Shown here piece by piece: positions 1 through 9,010 of a stretch of 20,932 nucleotides of DNA (its first letter is position 1; the number at the start of each line of letters is the position of its first letter). The stretch spans positions 1 through 20,932 of the forward strand of contig DDJS01000086.1 in NCBI GenBank assembly GCA_002339165.1, given 5' to 3'. Both the position numbers and the translations under genes were made by a program. The notes beneath the pieces are model-generated. The model searched no databases. It was not told the origin of the DNA and saw only the letters and a program-made list of their open reading frames with translations. The stretch is from Cellvibrionales bacterium UBA2618 (lineage in GTDB: Bacteria > Pseudomonadota > Gammaproteobacteria > Pseudomonadales > Porticoccaceae).

Positions 1-9
1 TTAAACGAG

Positions 10-26
10 TATAATCTCATGGAGGG
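10..26 (+). promoter_or_regulatory. cmoM -10 box and ribosome binding site
   Basis: A perfect TATAAT lies at 10-15 and a GGAGGG Shine-Dalgarno stretch at 21-26, six bases before the ATG at 33. A -10 box here would start transcription around base 21-23, giving a very short leader that begins at the ribosome binding site. The matching -35 box would fall before the window, so the promoter is only half visible. An in-frame five-codon ORF (19-36) ends in an ATGA overlap with the cmoM start, but it is probably just the binding site read as codons. Confidence 0.5.
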
Positions 27-32
27 CACCCC

Positions 33-821
33 ATGAGCGATGATTATAGCGATAGAAACTTTGACGACTTGGCAGAGAAATTTGCCCGCAAGGTCTATGG
101 TGGGCTCAAGGGTGAAATTCGCCTAGCGGTGATCCGACGCGATATGCAAGCCGCTATAGCCAACATCACGGGGGCGAGATCGTTACGTATACTGGATGTG
201 GGTGGAGGTCTTGGACAGCACTCAGTGGAATTGGCACAGCTCGGACATCGGGTTGTCTACAGCGATATTTCCAGGGTCATGTGCGATGCTGCGCGAGAGC
301 ATGCCAGAGATCAGCAAGTCGAAGAGCAAATACAATGGCACTGCGCGAGCTACCAACATCTGTCCGAGTTGATCGACGAAAAATTCGATTTGGTGATGTG
401 CCATGCATTGATCGAGTGGTTAGCTGAACCAGAGTTGTTAATCTCCCAGCTACGCACTTGGATTGATCGCAATGGCTGGCTATCACTCACGTTTTACAAC
501 CGTAATGGACTGGACTATCGCAATTTAATTCGTGGTAACTTCCATGCGCTGGAACGGCAATTTAGCGTTGATAGCGGTAGCCTTACGCCGCAACATCCAC
601 TGACACCAGATGACGTGCTGGCTTGGTTTGACCACGCTGGCCTATCGTTGTGCAGTAGCAGTGGCATTCGGGTGTTTCACGATTATGTCACCACGCTCAG
701 AGGAGGGCATGCGGATCCCTCATCAATACTCAAAATGGAACTAAAGTACTCGACCAAGGAGCCGTTTAAATGGCTTGGACGCTACGTACATCTTATTGCT
801 CAACCGACGCGTTCAAATTAG
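33..821 (+). CDS. cmoM: tRNA 5-carboxymethoxyuridine methyltransferase CmoM
   Basis: This is a cytoplasmic SAM-dependent methyltransferase (262 residues) that methylates 5-carboxymethoxyuridine at the wobble position of certain tRNAs to the methyl ester, widening codon reading. The N-terminus (DRNFDDLAEKFARKVYGGLKG, about 7-27) is the characteristic opening of CmoM (formerly SmtA). The SAM-binding glycine loop ILDVGGGLG is at 53-61. A second family block, VMCHALIEWLAEP, is near residue 120-135, and IRVFHDY appears near 210. Length and collinearity match Escherichia coli CmoM throughout. The ATG at 33 has a strong GGAGGG site at ideal spacing, so the start is secure. It converges on the J-domain gene across a 42-base gap. 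The cmoA/cmoB partners are not in view. Confidence 0.93.
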   Translation: MSDDYSDRNFDDLAEKFARKVYGGLKGEIRLAVIRRDMQAAIANITGARSLRILDVGGGLGQHSVELAQLGHRVVYSDISRVMCDAAREHARDQQVEEQIQWHCASYQHLSELIDEKFDLVMCHALIEWLAEPELLISQLRTWIDRNGWLSLTFYNRNGLDYRNLIRGNFHALERQFSVDSGSLTPQHPLTPDDVLAWFDHAGLSLCSSSGIRVFHDYVTTLRGGHADPSSILKMELKYSTKEPFKWLGRYVHLIAQPTRSN

Positions 822-850
822 CGTTAGTGTTGGTCGAGAGCGGGCGTAGT

Positions 851-876
851 CGGTATACCGGAATTAAGAGATTAAT
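851..876. repeat. Palindromes in the gap between convergent genes
   Basis: A perfect 10-base palindrome CGGTATACCG is at 851-860. It is followed at 862-877 by an AT-only inverted repeat, AATTAA-GAGA-TTAATT. They lie between the 3' ends of cmoM and the J-domain gene, the usual place for a two-way terminator, but neither is followed by a T run. The function is a guess. Confidence 0.3.
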
Positions 877-1568
877 TTATCTTTGGCGGCATTAATTTTT
901 GCGGCTAGGTAATCACTACCGCCGCGATCTGGGTGCAGACGCTGTATTAAGCGTCGGTGGCTACTGATGATATCGGCATCCGAGGTCCCCGGTTTTAAGC
1001 CGAGAACCTGTAAAGCCTCATTTTCGGAAAGCTCGCCAAAGTTCTGCTGGCTATTGCCCTCGGACGAATCGTTATGTTGTTGACCACCGAGCCCGGCGCG
1101 CAGCATATAGGCTTGTAGGAGTAGGTAGGACTCTCGATCCTGAGCGCGTAATCCGTCCGCCAAAGCGGTGAGCTCTTGCGGGGTTAAATCGCTCAAGCGG
1201 CGTCCGGTTAAATCTCCCTTGAGTACCTCGCCATCAATCTTTTGGTTAGAAAAATTGACCTCGACAAAAATATTATCGGTGCGAAATTGTGACGGTTCAG
1301 ACTTGAAGCGGCCTAAAAATCGTAGAATTGGCCAGGCGCGTAGGCCGAGTCCTAAGAGTCCTTTAGAAAGAGGGATGAGCGCTGCCAATCCAGCACCGAT
1401 CCAATGCATTTTGCCGGTCGCGACCAACAGTACTGAGCCCAATAAAATACCCCAAAAGGCGCTGGCCCATAGGAATCGCCGTCTCTTATCGGCCGGCATA
1501 CGATTGAGTATGTTGCGCCAGTACCAAATTGAGAACACAACACTGACCAGTAACAAGACCTTGATCAT
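864..1568 (-). CDS. Membrane-anchored J-domain (DnaJ-like) protein
   Basis: This 234-residue protein has two or three hydrophobic segments near its N-terminus (about 2-17, 32-51 and 55-75), so it is predicted to sit in the inner membrane. A charged linker follows. The last ~48 residues form a J domain: a helix-II-like stretch SSHRRLIQRL, then the HPD tripeptide at 212-214, then a short helix III to the C-terminus. J domains stimulate the ATPase of an Hsp70 partner such as DnaK, with HPD essential. The layout (membrane first, J domain last, no G/F region or zinc finger) is that of specialised co-chaperones of the Tim14/Pam18 type rather than DnaJ itself. The client is unknown. The ATG start is supported by the hydrophobic N-terminus; the Shine-Dalgarno is weak. 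It lies downstream of DAHP synthase on the same strand, 120 bases away, so co-transcription is possible but not shown. Confidence 0.8.
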   Translation of the reverse strand: MIKVLLLVSVVFSIWYWRNILNRMPADKRRRFLWASAFWGILLGSVLLVATGKMHWIGAGLAALIPLSKGLLGLGLRAWPILRFLGRFKSEPSQFRTDNIFVEVNFSNQKIDGEVLKGDLTGRRLSDLTPQELTALADGLRAQDRESYLLLQAYMLRAGLGGQQHNDSSEGNSQQNFGELSENEALQVLGLKPGTSDADIISSHRRLIQRLHPDRGGSDYLAAKINAAKDKLIS

Positions 1569-1688
1569 AGTGGCTTTAGTACCTCGACGAAAATCGGTTC
1601 ATGGGACCACCCAATATCTATAAGCTGATTAACTATGAGTGGCTGTTGCACTAAAGGTAGCACAGATTGCGGAGCCTTAGGGCAACCA

Positions 1689-2750
1689 TCAACGGTTTCT
1701 CAATGCGCCACGCACCGTATCTGCCATCCGCAAAAGTGCATCCTCGGTACTCTCCCAGTCGACGCAGGCGTCGGTAACGGACACGCCGTATTCCATTTCG
1801 TCTGGATTTGCCGACAATTTTTGATTGCCGCCCTTGAGATTACTCTCCACCATCAGCGCGACAATCGAGCGGTTGCCCTCGGCGATTTGGTTGGCGACGT
1901 TGTCGATGACGAGGGGCTGCAACGTATGGTCTTTGTTCGAGTTGGCGTGGCTGCAGTCGATCATGATGTTGGCGGGTATACCGACTTTTTCTAACTGCTG
2001 CTCGCAGCGCATCACATTGAGCGCATCGTAATTGGGCTTGCCGCCGCCACCGCGCAGCACAACATGGGCGTTGGAGTTGCCACGGGTGGTTACCACCGAG
2101 ACTTCGCCTTCGCCATTGATGCCGAGAAATCGATGCGGATGTGCGACCGATTGCAGTGCGTTAATGGCGACGCTGAGGCTGCCATCGGTACCATTTTTAA
2201 AGCCGATAGACGACGATAAACCCGAGGCCATCTCGCGATGGGTCTGAGACTCTGTGGTACGAGCGCCAATCGCCGACCAACTGATAAGATCTTGCATGTA
2301 TTGTGGCGAGATTGGATCGAGCGCCTCGGTCGCCGTCGGTAGACCGATCTCCAAGACGTCGTGCAACAACTGTCGTCCGATGTTTAGGCCGTCGGCAATT
2401 TTAAACGAATCATCCATATAGGGATCATTCACCAATCCCTTCCAACCCACCGTGGTACGCGGTTTTTCAAAATAAACGCGCATGACCAACAGCATGCAAT
2501 CCTCGACCTTTGCAGACAGCTCTTTGAGACGCCGCGCGTACTCGTGCGCCGCTTCGATATCGTGAATTGAACAGGGGCCAACGACCACAAAGATCCGCGA
2601 ATCCGTACGATTCAAAATCGCCTCTATATCTCGCCGACTCTGGCTAACGGTCTCTCTTGCGAGGTCAGATATGGGAATTTTCTCCTTTAGGGAGAAGGGA
2701 GTAATGAGTGTTTCCTGATTTTCAATGTTGATATCATCTACTGCGTCCAT
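1689..2750 (-). CDS. 3-deoxy-7-phosphoheptulonate (DAHP) synthase, class I
   Basis: This enzyme condenses phosphoenolpyruvate with erythrose 4-phosphate to DAHP, the first committed step of the shikimate pathway to aromatic amino acids. At 353 residues it has the size of the AroF/AroG/AroH family. Visible family signatures are VGPCSIHD with the metal-binding cysteine at 60, MRVYFEKPRTTVGWKGL (substrate-binding loop), SWSAIGARTTESQTHRE, GFKNGTDG, IDCSHANSNK and MVESNL. It carries the N-terminal extension that family members use for feedback control by an aromatic amino acid. Which amino acid inhibits this copy cannot be read reliably, so I give no F/G/H letter. Its own promoter-like sequence lies in the 71-base gap after the addA-like gene, so it is probably a separate transcript. 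Confidence 0.93.
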   Translation of the reverse strand: MDAVDDINIENQETLITPFSLKEKIPISDLARETVSQSRRDIEAILNRTDSRIFVVVGPCSIHDIEAAHEYARRLKELSAKVEDCMLLVMRVYFEKPRTTVGWKGLVNDPYMDDSFKIADGLNIGRQLLHDVLEIGLPTATEALDPISPQYMQDLISWSAIGARTTESQTHREMASGLSSSIGFKNGTDGSLSVAINALQSVAHPHRFLGINGEGEVSVVTTRGNSNAHVVLRGGGGKPNYDALNVMRCEQQLEKVGIPANIMIDCSHANSNKDHTLQPLVIDNVANQIAEGNRSIVALMVESNLKGGNQKLSANPDEMEYGVSVTDACVDWESTEDALLRMADTVRGALRNR

Positions 2751-2821
2751 CGCGATTTTTTCACCTTGGGTAAAATAACAAAATGGCCGCTATTGTAACG
2801 ATATATTTGCGACAGAAAAGG
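2751..2821 (-). promoter_or_regulatory. Probable DAHP synthase promoter
   Basis: On the minus strand this gap contains GTTACAAT (plus positions 2792-2799), giving a TACAAT -10 box about 40 bases before the ATG. An AAGGTG Shine-Dalgarno is nearer the start. The -35 region is a weak match. No attenuator-like leader peptide with clustered aromatic codons is visible. Confidence 0.4.
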
Positions 2822-5800
2822 CTAATCGCAGGAGATTTCCATAAACATCGGTATTCTTGGAAAATATAGTCCACAGCGCACTGGATGTTGGTCGATTTCT
2901 TGTAAAAGGCGAGAGTAGTGCTGCAACTGAGCGGTGTAGCGCTGTTGCATGGTGCGGGTAAACGCCTCAAGCCCATCGGGATGTTCAGGTAGGCTGTATT
3001 TATAGTCGATTATCCAGCGCGTTTGGTCGGTGATGAACGTCAGATCGACGATCGAGCGTTGCACCTGCGATTCGTCTGGAAATTGGTAGTCGAGGGCCAA
3101 TTCGGTCCTTGAGTCGGCGTAACTGTTGAGTAACCAAAGTCCTGTAGGATCCTCCAATGTGTTGGTGACGGCGCGTAATAGCTCTTGTAACTCGCTGTTG
3201 GACGCTAGCACACCGACCTCACGTAATTGCCCTCGCCAACCCTTGGCAAGGCCTTGGAGGCGGCTTTTAGGCCACGCCTCGACGCCCTCGACGGCGACTT
3301 GCTTCAGCGCCCGGTGCAGCGTATTGCCCAATTGCCGAACACGCAGCGAACTTGAATCAAACGGCTCGGTTGTTGCGGATTGATTGGGGCGTTCGATGGC
3401 CGCAGTGGCGGGTCGATTGTCGATGCCACCATCGGCCGGTTGATGGACACTAAAATTGCTGGGTAATCGACGCTGTGTAAGTGCCTCTGCGGCGGTTGCA
3501 GATTCTATAGTCGTTTCATTCTCGACCACGGTAACGGAAAAACGCTGAGCCTCAATGTCGGCTTCGAGAGACTTCCAGATTGGGGCTAGCAGGCACCCAC
3601 TCGCGGGCGCACTCCAGGCTTTGCCAGACTTCTTCAATTTTGCGAATAGGTGCAACCGACTGATCGCACGCGTCGCAGCAACATAGATGATGCGGGTATT
3701 CTCAAGCTGGAGGCTCTGCGTTTGTTCGTATTTTAAATATTGGTAGTGGGCGTCGTCGTCGTCGTCGTATGCCCCCCGGGCGGCCATTAGCAGTTCGCTA
3801 CTTCCGCTATCATCAATTAACTCCTGCCAGCGCAGCAGTGGCTTATCGTTGGCGGGCGTTGCACGCGAAAGCCCCGGCAGGAGCACCTGATCAAACTCCA
3901 AGCCTTTGGCCTTGTGGATGGTCATAATTTGGATACCGCTACGACCATCAATGCGATTATTTACAACCGATGGCGAGGCATAGAGTTTTTCAACCGCGAG
4001 TTGCAAAGCGTCCCAGTCAGAAATGTGGCCAGCCACTTGGTGCGTCGATAACAGGTCTAAAAAGCGTTCCACATCGCGCTGCTCGCTCGGGCTTTTAAGC
4101 GTTGCATATCCTCCTAACCCTATCCAGCACTGCTCAACCGCGACCCGTAAATCAGTGCGCGAGCGCTGTGTCCATGCCTTTTTAAGCACCGGCACAATGC
4201 GGGCCAGCACCATGCGTCCGTGTTCGCTTAGAGCCCCCATAAACGGTTTGTCTGGCTCGTCGAAGCGTTGCATTAATTGCTCAACAATGACCGGTTGTCC
4301 GCTGGACGAGTCCGCACCACTGTGGCTAATTTGTAGTAAGTCGGCAAGATCCAGGCCGCAAAAGGGCGCCCGCAGAACAGCTAGCCATGCAATTCGGTCG
4401 GTCGGTGACACCAACGCGCGGGTCAGCGATATCAGATCAACGACCGCCATCCGAGTTGCCAATGGATCGATATCGGTGGCCTGCCATTCGAGACCGGCGC
4501 TTTTTAAAGCCGGTATGATGGCGCGTAAATGCCCGCGACTACGAACCAATATAGCCACGCTTTGGGGCGCTTGGTTATCGCGAATGTCAGTGCAAATTTC
4601 GGCGATGCGCTGCGCCTCAAATTGCTCATATGCATCGCCGCAGTAGCCGATAAAATCAACGCCCGAGTCTGGATCATGGTTTTTACAGGCCACCGATTGG
4701 GAGTAGGGTACGGCACCGCGGACTATGTTTGGTTGTGCTGGAAACGCTACGGAAAAATACTCGTTGACCCAATCTATGATGGGTTTTTGCGATCTGAAGT
4801 TGGTCGTCAACGACAGGTTGCGGCATTCGACGGTTCCCAGGGGTTGGCGTTGGGTTCGCAAAAAAAGACCGACTTTAGCGTTACGAAAGCTATACAACGA
4901 CTGCATCGCGTCGCCGACTAAAAACAGGCTCCGTCCGTCACCTGACTGCCAATCCGATAACAGCGATGATAACAATTCAATTTGTGCCGCCGAGGTGTCT
5001 TGAAATTCATCCACCAGGACGTGGCGAAGTCGGTAATCTAATCGCAGCGTGATGTCAGACACCTGACCGCACTCGCCCTGAGATAAGGCCTCCATAGCGG
5101 CGAGCGTGATCGCGGGGTAATCACATTGGTTTTGCGCTTGAAACAAGGTATTCAATTCTGCGGCTAGGCGCGGCAGCAAATGCGCCAGCGCGTCGAGAAT
5201 ATCTTGCTGTGAGCGATCGATGGGACGGTCGGGTAGATGGCGCACCAATACCATCAAAGAGTCTAGATCGGCCTGTTCTCGACACCATCCCAGTATTGTC
5301 TTCATCCGCTGTTTTTCGGTGCTATGGGTGCTTGGGAAACCCTCCTGAACGGTGATCCTCTTGCGCCACTGATGATTTTTAGTCATCAACAAATCGATTA
5401 AAATACGCCAGTTTAACAGCCCGTCAAAATTCTCTTGCGGCAAGCTTTCGATACCCACTAGGCGCGTCAATTGAGGGTTTTTGTCGGCATCAACCCGGCT
5501 TGCAGCGCCGTCGGCTAAAGCGATCAGTTCACCAGCGATAGGTTTGAGCTCAGCGGTTAACCGGCTTAAATTATCCGTAATTAAGCGATCTGTAACCTGT
5601 TGAAAGTAGCTTTGGTTGTCGGCAGCGTTAAATATCAGTGGTAACCACTGCTCTCGCTTTCCCAATAGATCGCACAAAAGCTGCTCGCAGCGAGCATAGT
5701 TATTTCCCATATGCGCCAGCAAGGCAGCGAGGCAGTCACCGGTAGGGCTTTCTTCTTCGAGCCTGTCGAGCAGGGTGCGCGCCGCAGATCGGTAGCAAAT

Positions 5801-6247
5801 GTCGGGCTCTTCGCTGGGCTCCGGGAGTTGACCGAGGGTTGTTTCCAGCGCGAACTGGCTGGCTATATAACGGCAAAAACCATCGATAGTCTGAATCCGC
5901 AATCGCCCCGGCAAGTCGAGTATATGCCAGTTTAATGAGGCGCTTCGAGCCAGTACTGCAGTGGCCAAATGCCATGTTTGAGCACCGTAGGTATCGCTTG
6001 GGCAGGGCTGAGTATCAGCCTCGCGGAGCGCCATTTGAATACGCTGAGTCATTTCGGCTGCGGCCTTGCGGGTAAAGGTAATGCAGAGAATTTCTTCTGG
6101 ATTTTCAACTCCGGCGAGAAGCTTTAAAAGCCGCTGAGTGATCAGTCCAGTCTTACCCGATCCAGCGGGTGCCGAGACGATAAAGCTCGACCGCGGGTCG
6201 AGTGCCGCGAGGCGTTGGGCGCTGTCACTCGGCTCAATGATCGTCAT
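2822..6247 (-). CDS. AddA-like UvrD-family helicase with C-terminal PD-(D/E)XK nuclease
   Basis: This 1141-residue protein is predicted to unwind and resect DNA ends at double-strand breaks for RecA-dependent repair. It has the superfamily 1A helicase layout: Walker A APAGSGKT at 26-33, a FTRKAAAEM block after it, Walker B DEFQDTS near 410-416, motif V-like TIHKAKGLEFDQVLLPGL near 765-785, and motif VI YVAATRA near 850. At the C-terminus is a RecB/AddA-type nuclease, with D1068, the D1081-Y-K1083 motif, and the QLQHY motif at 1107-1111. The ATG overlaps the end of the AddB-like gene by 14 bases, with a GAGG site just upstream, pointing to translational coupling. It resembles the UvrD-like partner of the gammaproteobacterial 'probable DNA repair protein' family. 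It could equally be named RecB-like, but no RecC or RecD gene is nearby. A run of five aspartates near residue 828 sits on a trinucleotide repeat. Confidence 0.88.
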   Translation of the reverse strand: MTIIEPSDSAQRLAALDPRSSFIVSAPAGSGKTGLITQRLLKLLAGVENPEEILCITFTRKAAAEMTQRIQMALREADTQPCPSDTYGAQTWHLATAVLARSASLNWHILDLPGRLRIQTIDGFCRYIASQFALETTLGQLPEPSEEPDICYRSAARTLLDRLEEESPTGDCLAALLAHMGNNYARCEQLLCDLLGKREQWLPLIFNAADNQSYFQQVTDRLITDNLSRLTAELKPIAGELIALADGAASRVDADKNPQLTRLVGIESLPQENFDGLLNWRILIDLLMTKNHQWRKRITVQEGFPSTHSTEKQRMKTILGWCREQADLDSLMVLVRHLPDRPIDRSQQDILDALAHLLPRLAAELNTLFQAQNQCDYPAITLAAMEALSQGECGQVSDITLRLDYRLRHVLVDEFQDTSAAQIELLSSLLSDWQSGDGRSLFLVGDAMQSLYSFRNAKVGLFLRTQRQPLGTVECRNLSLTTNFRSQKPIIDWVNEYFSVAFPAQPNIVRGAVPYSQSVACKNHDPDSGVDFIGYCGDAYEQFEAQRIAEICTDIRDNQAPQSVAILVRSRGHLRAIIPALKSAGLEWQATDIDPLATRMAVVDLISLTRALVSPTDRIAWLAVLRAPFCGLDLADLLQISHSGADSSSGQPVIVEQLMQRFDEPDKPFMGALSEHGRMVLARIVPVLKKAWTQRSRTDLRVAVEQCWIGLGGYATLKSPSEQRDVERFLDLLSTHQVAGHISDWDALQLAVEKLYASPSVVNNRIDGRSGIQIMTIHKAKGLEFDQVLLPGLSRATPANDKPLLRWQELIDDSGSSELLMAARGAYDDDDDAHYQYLKYEQTQSLQLENTRIIYVAATRAISRLHLFAKLKKSGKAWSAPASGCLLAPIWKSLEADIEAQRFSVTVVENETTIESATAAEALTQRRLPSNFSVHQPADGGIDNRPATAAIERPNQSATTEPFDSSSLRVRQLGNTLHRALKQVAVEGVEAWPKSRLQGLAKGWRGQLREVGVLASNSELQELLRAVTNTLEDPTGLWLLNSYADSRTELALDYQFPDESQVQRSIVDLTFITDQTRWIIDYKYSLPEHPDGLEAFTRTMQQRYTAQLQHYSRLLQEIDQHPVRCGLYFPRIPMFMEISCD
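3751..3768. repeat. (CGT)6 trinucleotide repeat inside the addA-like gene
   Basis: Six tandem copies of CGT encode, on the minus strand, a run of five Asp codons (GAC) between helicase motifs V and VI. Gain or loss of units would keep the frame. Confidence 0.85.
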
Positions 6248-8963
6248 GACGTGCCTCAGAACATGTCAACGCCGCAAGCTCGGTTTGCTCCGACCAACGA
6301 TTAAAAGGTAATAGATACGCCTGTTGATCAAAACCTGACGAGTGATACACCTGCAGGTCTACGCGGCCATGGCAAAATTCTTCGGCTAGCGCGTGTAAAC
6401 TGACTCGCCACAGACTCACTTGAGCCGACCAGTCGTTGCTATCGCGCAACGCATCGGGCAACAATCCCTCTGCCTCACCGTGAAACCTCACCTCTGCACC
6501 TTTTAACTGAGCAAAAGCGCAGCCATTGACCGTTGGTTGTGCTGCCACCACATAGAGCGGTAACTGCGCATCAAAAAGTCTCTGCGCGTGCCAACCACTT
6601 GAACTCACGGCGCCGGACTTGTAGTCGATGATCAATCTTTTGTCGCCAATTTGATCGATCCGATCGAGCGTAAGCGACAGCGTTAATCTGCCAAGTTGAA
6701 CGGTCGTCGGGTGTTCCAGAGCTAGCACATCAAAAGCCTCGCGCTGACGTTCGACGTCTAGCCATCGAGAGATAAGTTTATGCAATCTTCGGCGCTCCAA
6801 CAATCGATAGCGATCGCCCCTTAGACACGGAATTTGTCGACTTTGGATGTCGATTACATCGGCAATAATCTGCTCCAACTGTTGCTCGAGGAGCTGATCT
6901 GAGGTGTCGTGTAAATAACTAGATGAGCGCCAAGAATCCCACAGCAAAAACATAATTTGATGCAGTAAATTGCCGCGTTGTAGGTTGGATAGCCCCTGGT
7001 GCGGTAATTCTGGACGAACCATTTTTAAACGGTGAATCGCGAATGCATTAAGCGGGCATATGGCTTGATTGTTGATTAACGTCGCACCACCTCTTACCGG
7101 CTCATGGCTCGGATCAAAGGGTACTGACGATTGCTTGTAGAGTTCGCATTGGTCGCTGCCGGTTGGCTGGCATGGCGTATTGCCCGGTTGCTGTAAATGA
7201 GTCTTGACTGGGTCTTCTAAATGCAAGGCTGAGCGTAATAGTGGGCTGGCTTCGAGGGTTTCCTCGCCGCGGCTTTGCGGATAGCTAAGTATTAAATTTT
7301 GACTGTTTTGGTGGAAGCCATTGAGCAGATTTAGGGCAATCTGCAATTCGCGCTCGGGCAAGCTGTGTGGCATGCGGTGGATACGCTGAAAATCACTCGG
7401 TAATAAAGGATTGATGTCGATCAGGGACGGAAAGCGCTTTTGTTCCAAACCGACGATCCAGAGGTTGTCAAATTGCAACCCAGAGGCCTCCAATAAACCG
7501 AGCACTTGCAACGGCGCGTCGGGCGTCTGCCGGTGAAATGGGTGCTCTAAGGCCATCGACCTCAACATTTGAACAGCCCGCGGTAGGCCGACTTCTATAT
7601 CGAGATTGTCGAGCTCTGAGTACTTTTCCAACAGCAGCGTCCACTGCCGCTGTTGTTGGTATTCAAGACTGTTTAACGACCGTGCACCCGGCCATTCGAG
7701 AGTTTTTAGATAGTCTTGAAAATAATCCGCCCACGCCGAAAAATTTCTGCGTATGGCACCGCCCCGGCGATTATTGCGGGCTATTTCGACAAAGGCTTTT
7801 AGTCCTTTTGCGGTGTCGTCAGCGGGTTCAAAGCACTCCAAAAATTGACTCGGTTTAAAATCGAATTGAGATGTCTTGCGCAGGCGTTTTTCAGCGTCGC
7901 CACGGACTTGCAGTGGCGTGTTGTCGAGTGCGCTGTAAGGTGAATACAGTAGGCGTAGCCAAAAGGACAGTGGTTGTCGATAATCTAAAAAACCGAAAAG
8001 ATCAAAGGCGGCGCTAATCAATGGTGTATTGGCTAGCGGTATGCCGGCTGAAAAATTGACTGGCGTGGCAACCTCTGCATCCGCCAGCGCGGTATCTAGC
8101 GCGCGCTCCAATTCCGCGATTCGCTGGTTTAGATCGGGAACCACAATCGCAATCCGCTGCATGGGATTGCGTTTTAACTCGTCCGCCGCCCAGCGACTCG
8201 CCATATGAATTTCCTGCGCCGAATCGGCACAAGCAACCTGTCGCGCCCTTGGCAACAACTGCAACGCGTTATCACCGGCCAGCGACTCGCGCTGTGCGCC
8301 GTCTCGCGGTTGGCCGGCATCGCTATCCAACGGCGATAGATCGAGCGATTTAAGCTGCTGAGTGGCAGCATGCAGTAACCGCTGTTGCAACGGGGGGATT
8401 GATTGAAAACCGTAAATATAGATCGCCGACAATGGACTACTATCTGCGCTCATAAAAGTTTTGGCAATCGGATGACAACTCTGGGCACGCGTTATCAGGG
8501 CATTTTTTTGCAATAGTTTTAAGTAGGCGGCACACCAAGTTTTAAATTGCTTTGCGCCATTGTCATCGCCGGGAATTTGCTCGAACCGCAAGCCCCAGAG
8601 TGTGAGCGTATCAAAGGTTGTTTCCGCGAGGCTTGCGTAACGGAGTCCTAAATCTTCGTCGCAACTATCGATCGCGCGTTGCCAATAGTACTGGCTTTGT
8701 GCGCGACCAACGACCGCCAGTCCACTAAATTCTGGTAAATGTAGATCCTGAATCTGATCCCAGCAACTCTTTATCCAAGCATCCATCGAATAAACGCTGG
8801 GGGCCTCCCAAACGCGTTTCTGCGGCAGCACCTCCCGCCCCCATGCATGGCTGATATGCTTGGCCAACCGCTGGTTCGGCACGATGATTGTGGCCTTACT
8901 TGTGAGCGCAGAATGGAATAGCACACCGTTGATTAGCGGCGGTAGCGAATGGCTGTCAGTCAT
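6234..8963 (-). CDS. AddB-like PD-(D/E)XK nuclease, 'probable DNA repair protein' family
   Basis: This is the 909-residue partner of the AddA-like helicase and first gene of the pair. The N-terminal half resembles an inactive helicase: TIIVPNQRLAKHI is near residue 25 where AddB/RecC-type proteins begin, but there is no GxGKT. Helicase-like blocks such as RIAIVVPDLNQRI and VLGLLEASGLQFDNLWIVGL follow. The C-terminal nuclease is intact by motif: H near 668 (RGNLLHQ), D770 in LDRID, D780-Y-K782, and QLPLY at 800-804. One cysteine (CPLNAFAI, near 636) corresponds to the first iron-sulfur ligand of classical AddB, but the C-terminal C-x2-C-x5-C set is not present. The overall pattern fits the gammaproteobacterial family described as probable DNA repair protein (TIGR03623). 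The ATG start is the only good choice; no clear Shine-Dalgarno is seen. It is divergent from rmuC. Confidence 0.85.
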   Translation of the reverse strand: MTDSHSLPPLINGVLFHSALTSKATIIVPNQRLAKHISHAWGREVLPQKRVWEAPSVYSMDAWIKSCWDQIQDLHLPEFSGLAVVGRAQSQYYWQRAIDSCDEDLGLRYASLAETTFDTLTLWGLRFEQIPGDDNGAKQFKTWCAAYLKLLQKNALITRAQSCHPIAKTFMSADSSPLSAIYIYGFQSIPPLQQRLLHAATQQLKSLDLSPLDSDAGQPRDGAQRESLAGDNALQLLPRARQVACADSAQEIHMASRWAADELKRNPMQRIAIVVPDLNQRIAELERALDTALADAEVATPVNFSAGIPLANTPLISAAFDLFGFLDYRQPLSFWLRLLYSPYSALDNTPLQVRGDAEKRLRKTSQFDFKPSQFLECFEPADDTAKGLKAFVEIARNNRRGGAIRRNFSAWADYFQDYLKTLEWPGARSLNSLEYQQQRQWTLLLEKYSELDNLDIEVGLPRAVQMLRSMALEHPFHRQTPDAPLQVLGLLEASGLQFDNLWIVGLEQKRFPSLIDINPLLPSDFQRIHRMPHSLPERELQIALNLLNGFHQNSQNLILSYPQSRGEETLEASPLLRSALHLEDPVKTHLQQPGNTPCQPTGSDQCELYKQSSVPFDPSHEPVRGGATLINNQAICPLNAFAIHRLKMVRPELPHQGLSNLQRGNLLHQIMFLLWDSWRSSSYLHDTSDQLLEQQLEQIIADVIDIQSRQIPCLRGDRYRLLERRRLHKLISRWLDVERQREAFDVLALEHPTTVQLGRLTLSLTLDRIDQIGDKRLIIDYKSGAVSSSGWHAQRLFDAQLPLYVVAAQPTVNGCAFAQLKGAEVRFHGEAEGLLPDALRDSNDWSAQVSLWRVSLHALAEEFCHGRVDLQVYHSSGFDQQAYLLPFNRWSEQTELAALTCSEARHDDH

Positions 8964-9010
8964 TGATTGGTGGTTTGGCTAGCGTGTTCGAACGCCAGCT
9001 AAATAGATCC

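Noticed and set aside
19..36. Five-codon ORF before cmoM with ATGA overlap, possible leader peptide
   Set aside because: It consists mostly of the Shine-Dalgarno sequence and has no binding site of its own; a real peptide is unlikely.
1635..1994. 119-codon plus-strand ORF
   Set aside because: Most of it is antisense to the DAHP synthase gene, and the peptide shows no recognisable family features.
4023..5003. Several overlapping plus-strand ORFs of 92-207 codons
   Set aside because: They are shadows of the addA-like gene, with compositions typical of out-of-frame translation.
2822..8963. A phage-defence system built on the helicase-nuclease pair
   Set aside because: The sequences fit the chromosomal AddAB-like repair family, the neighbours are housekeeping genes, and no mobile or defence genes are nearby.
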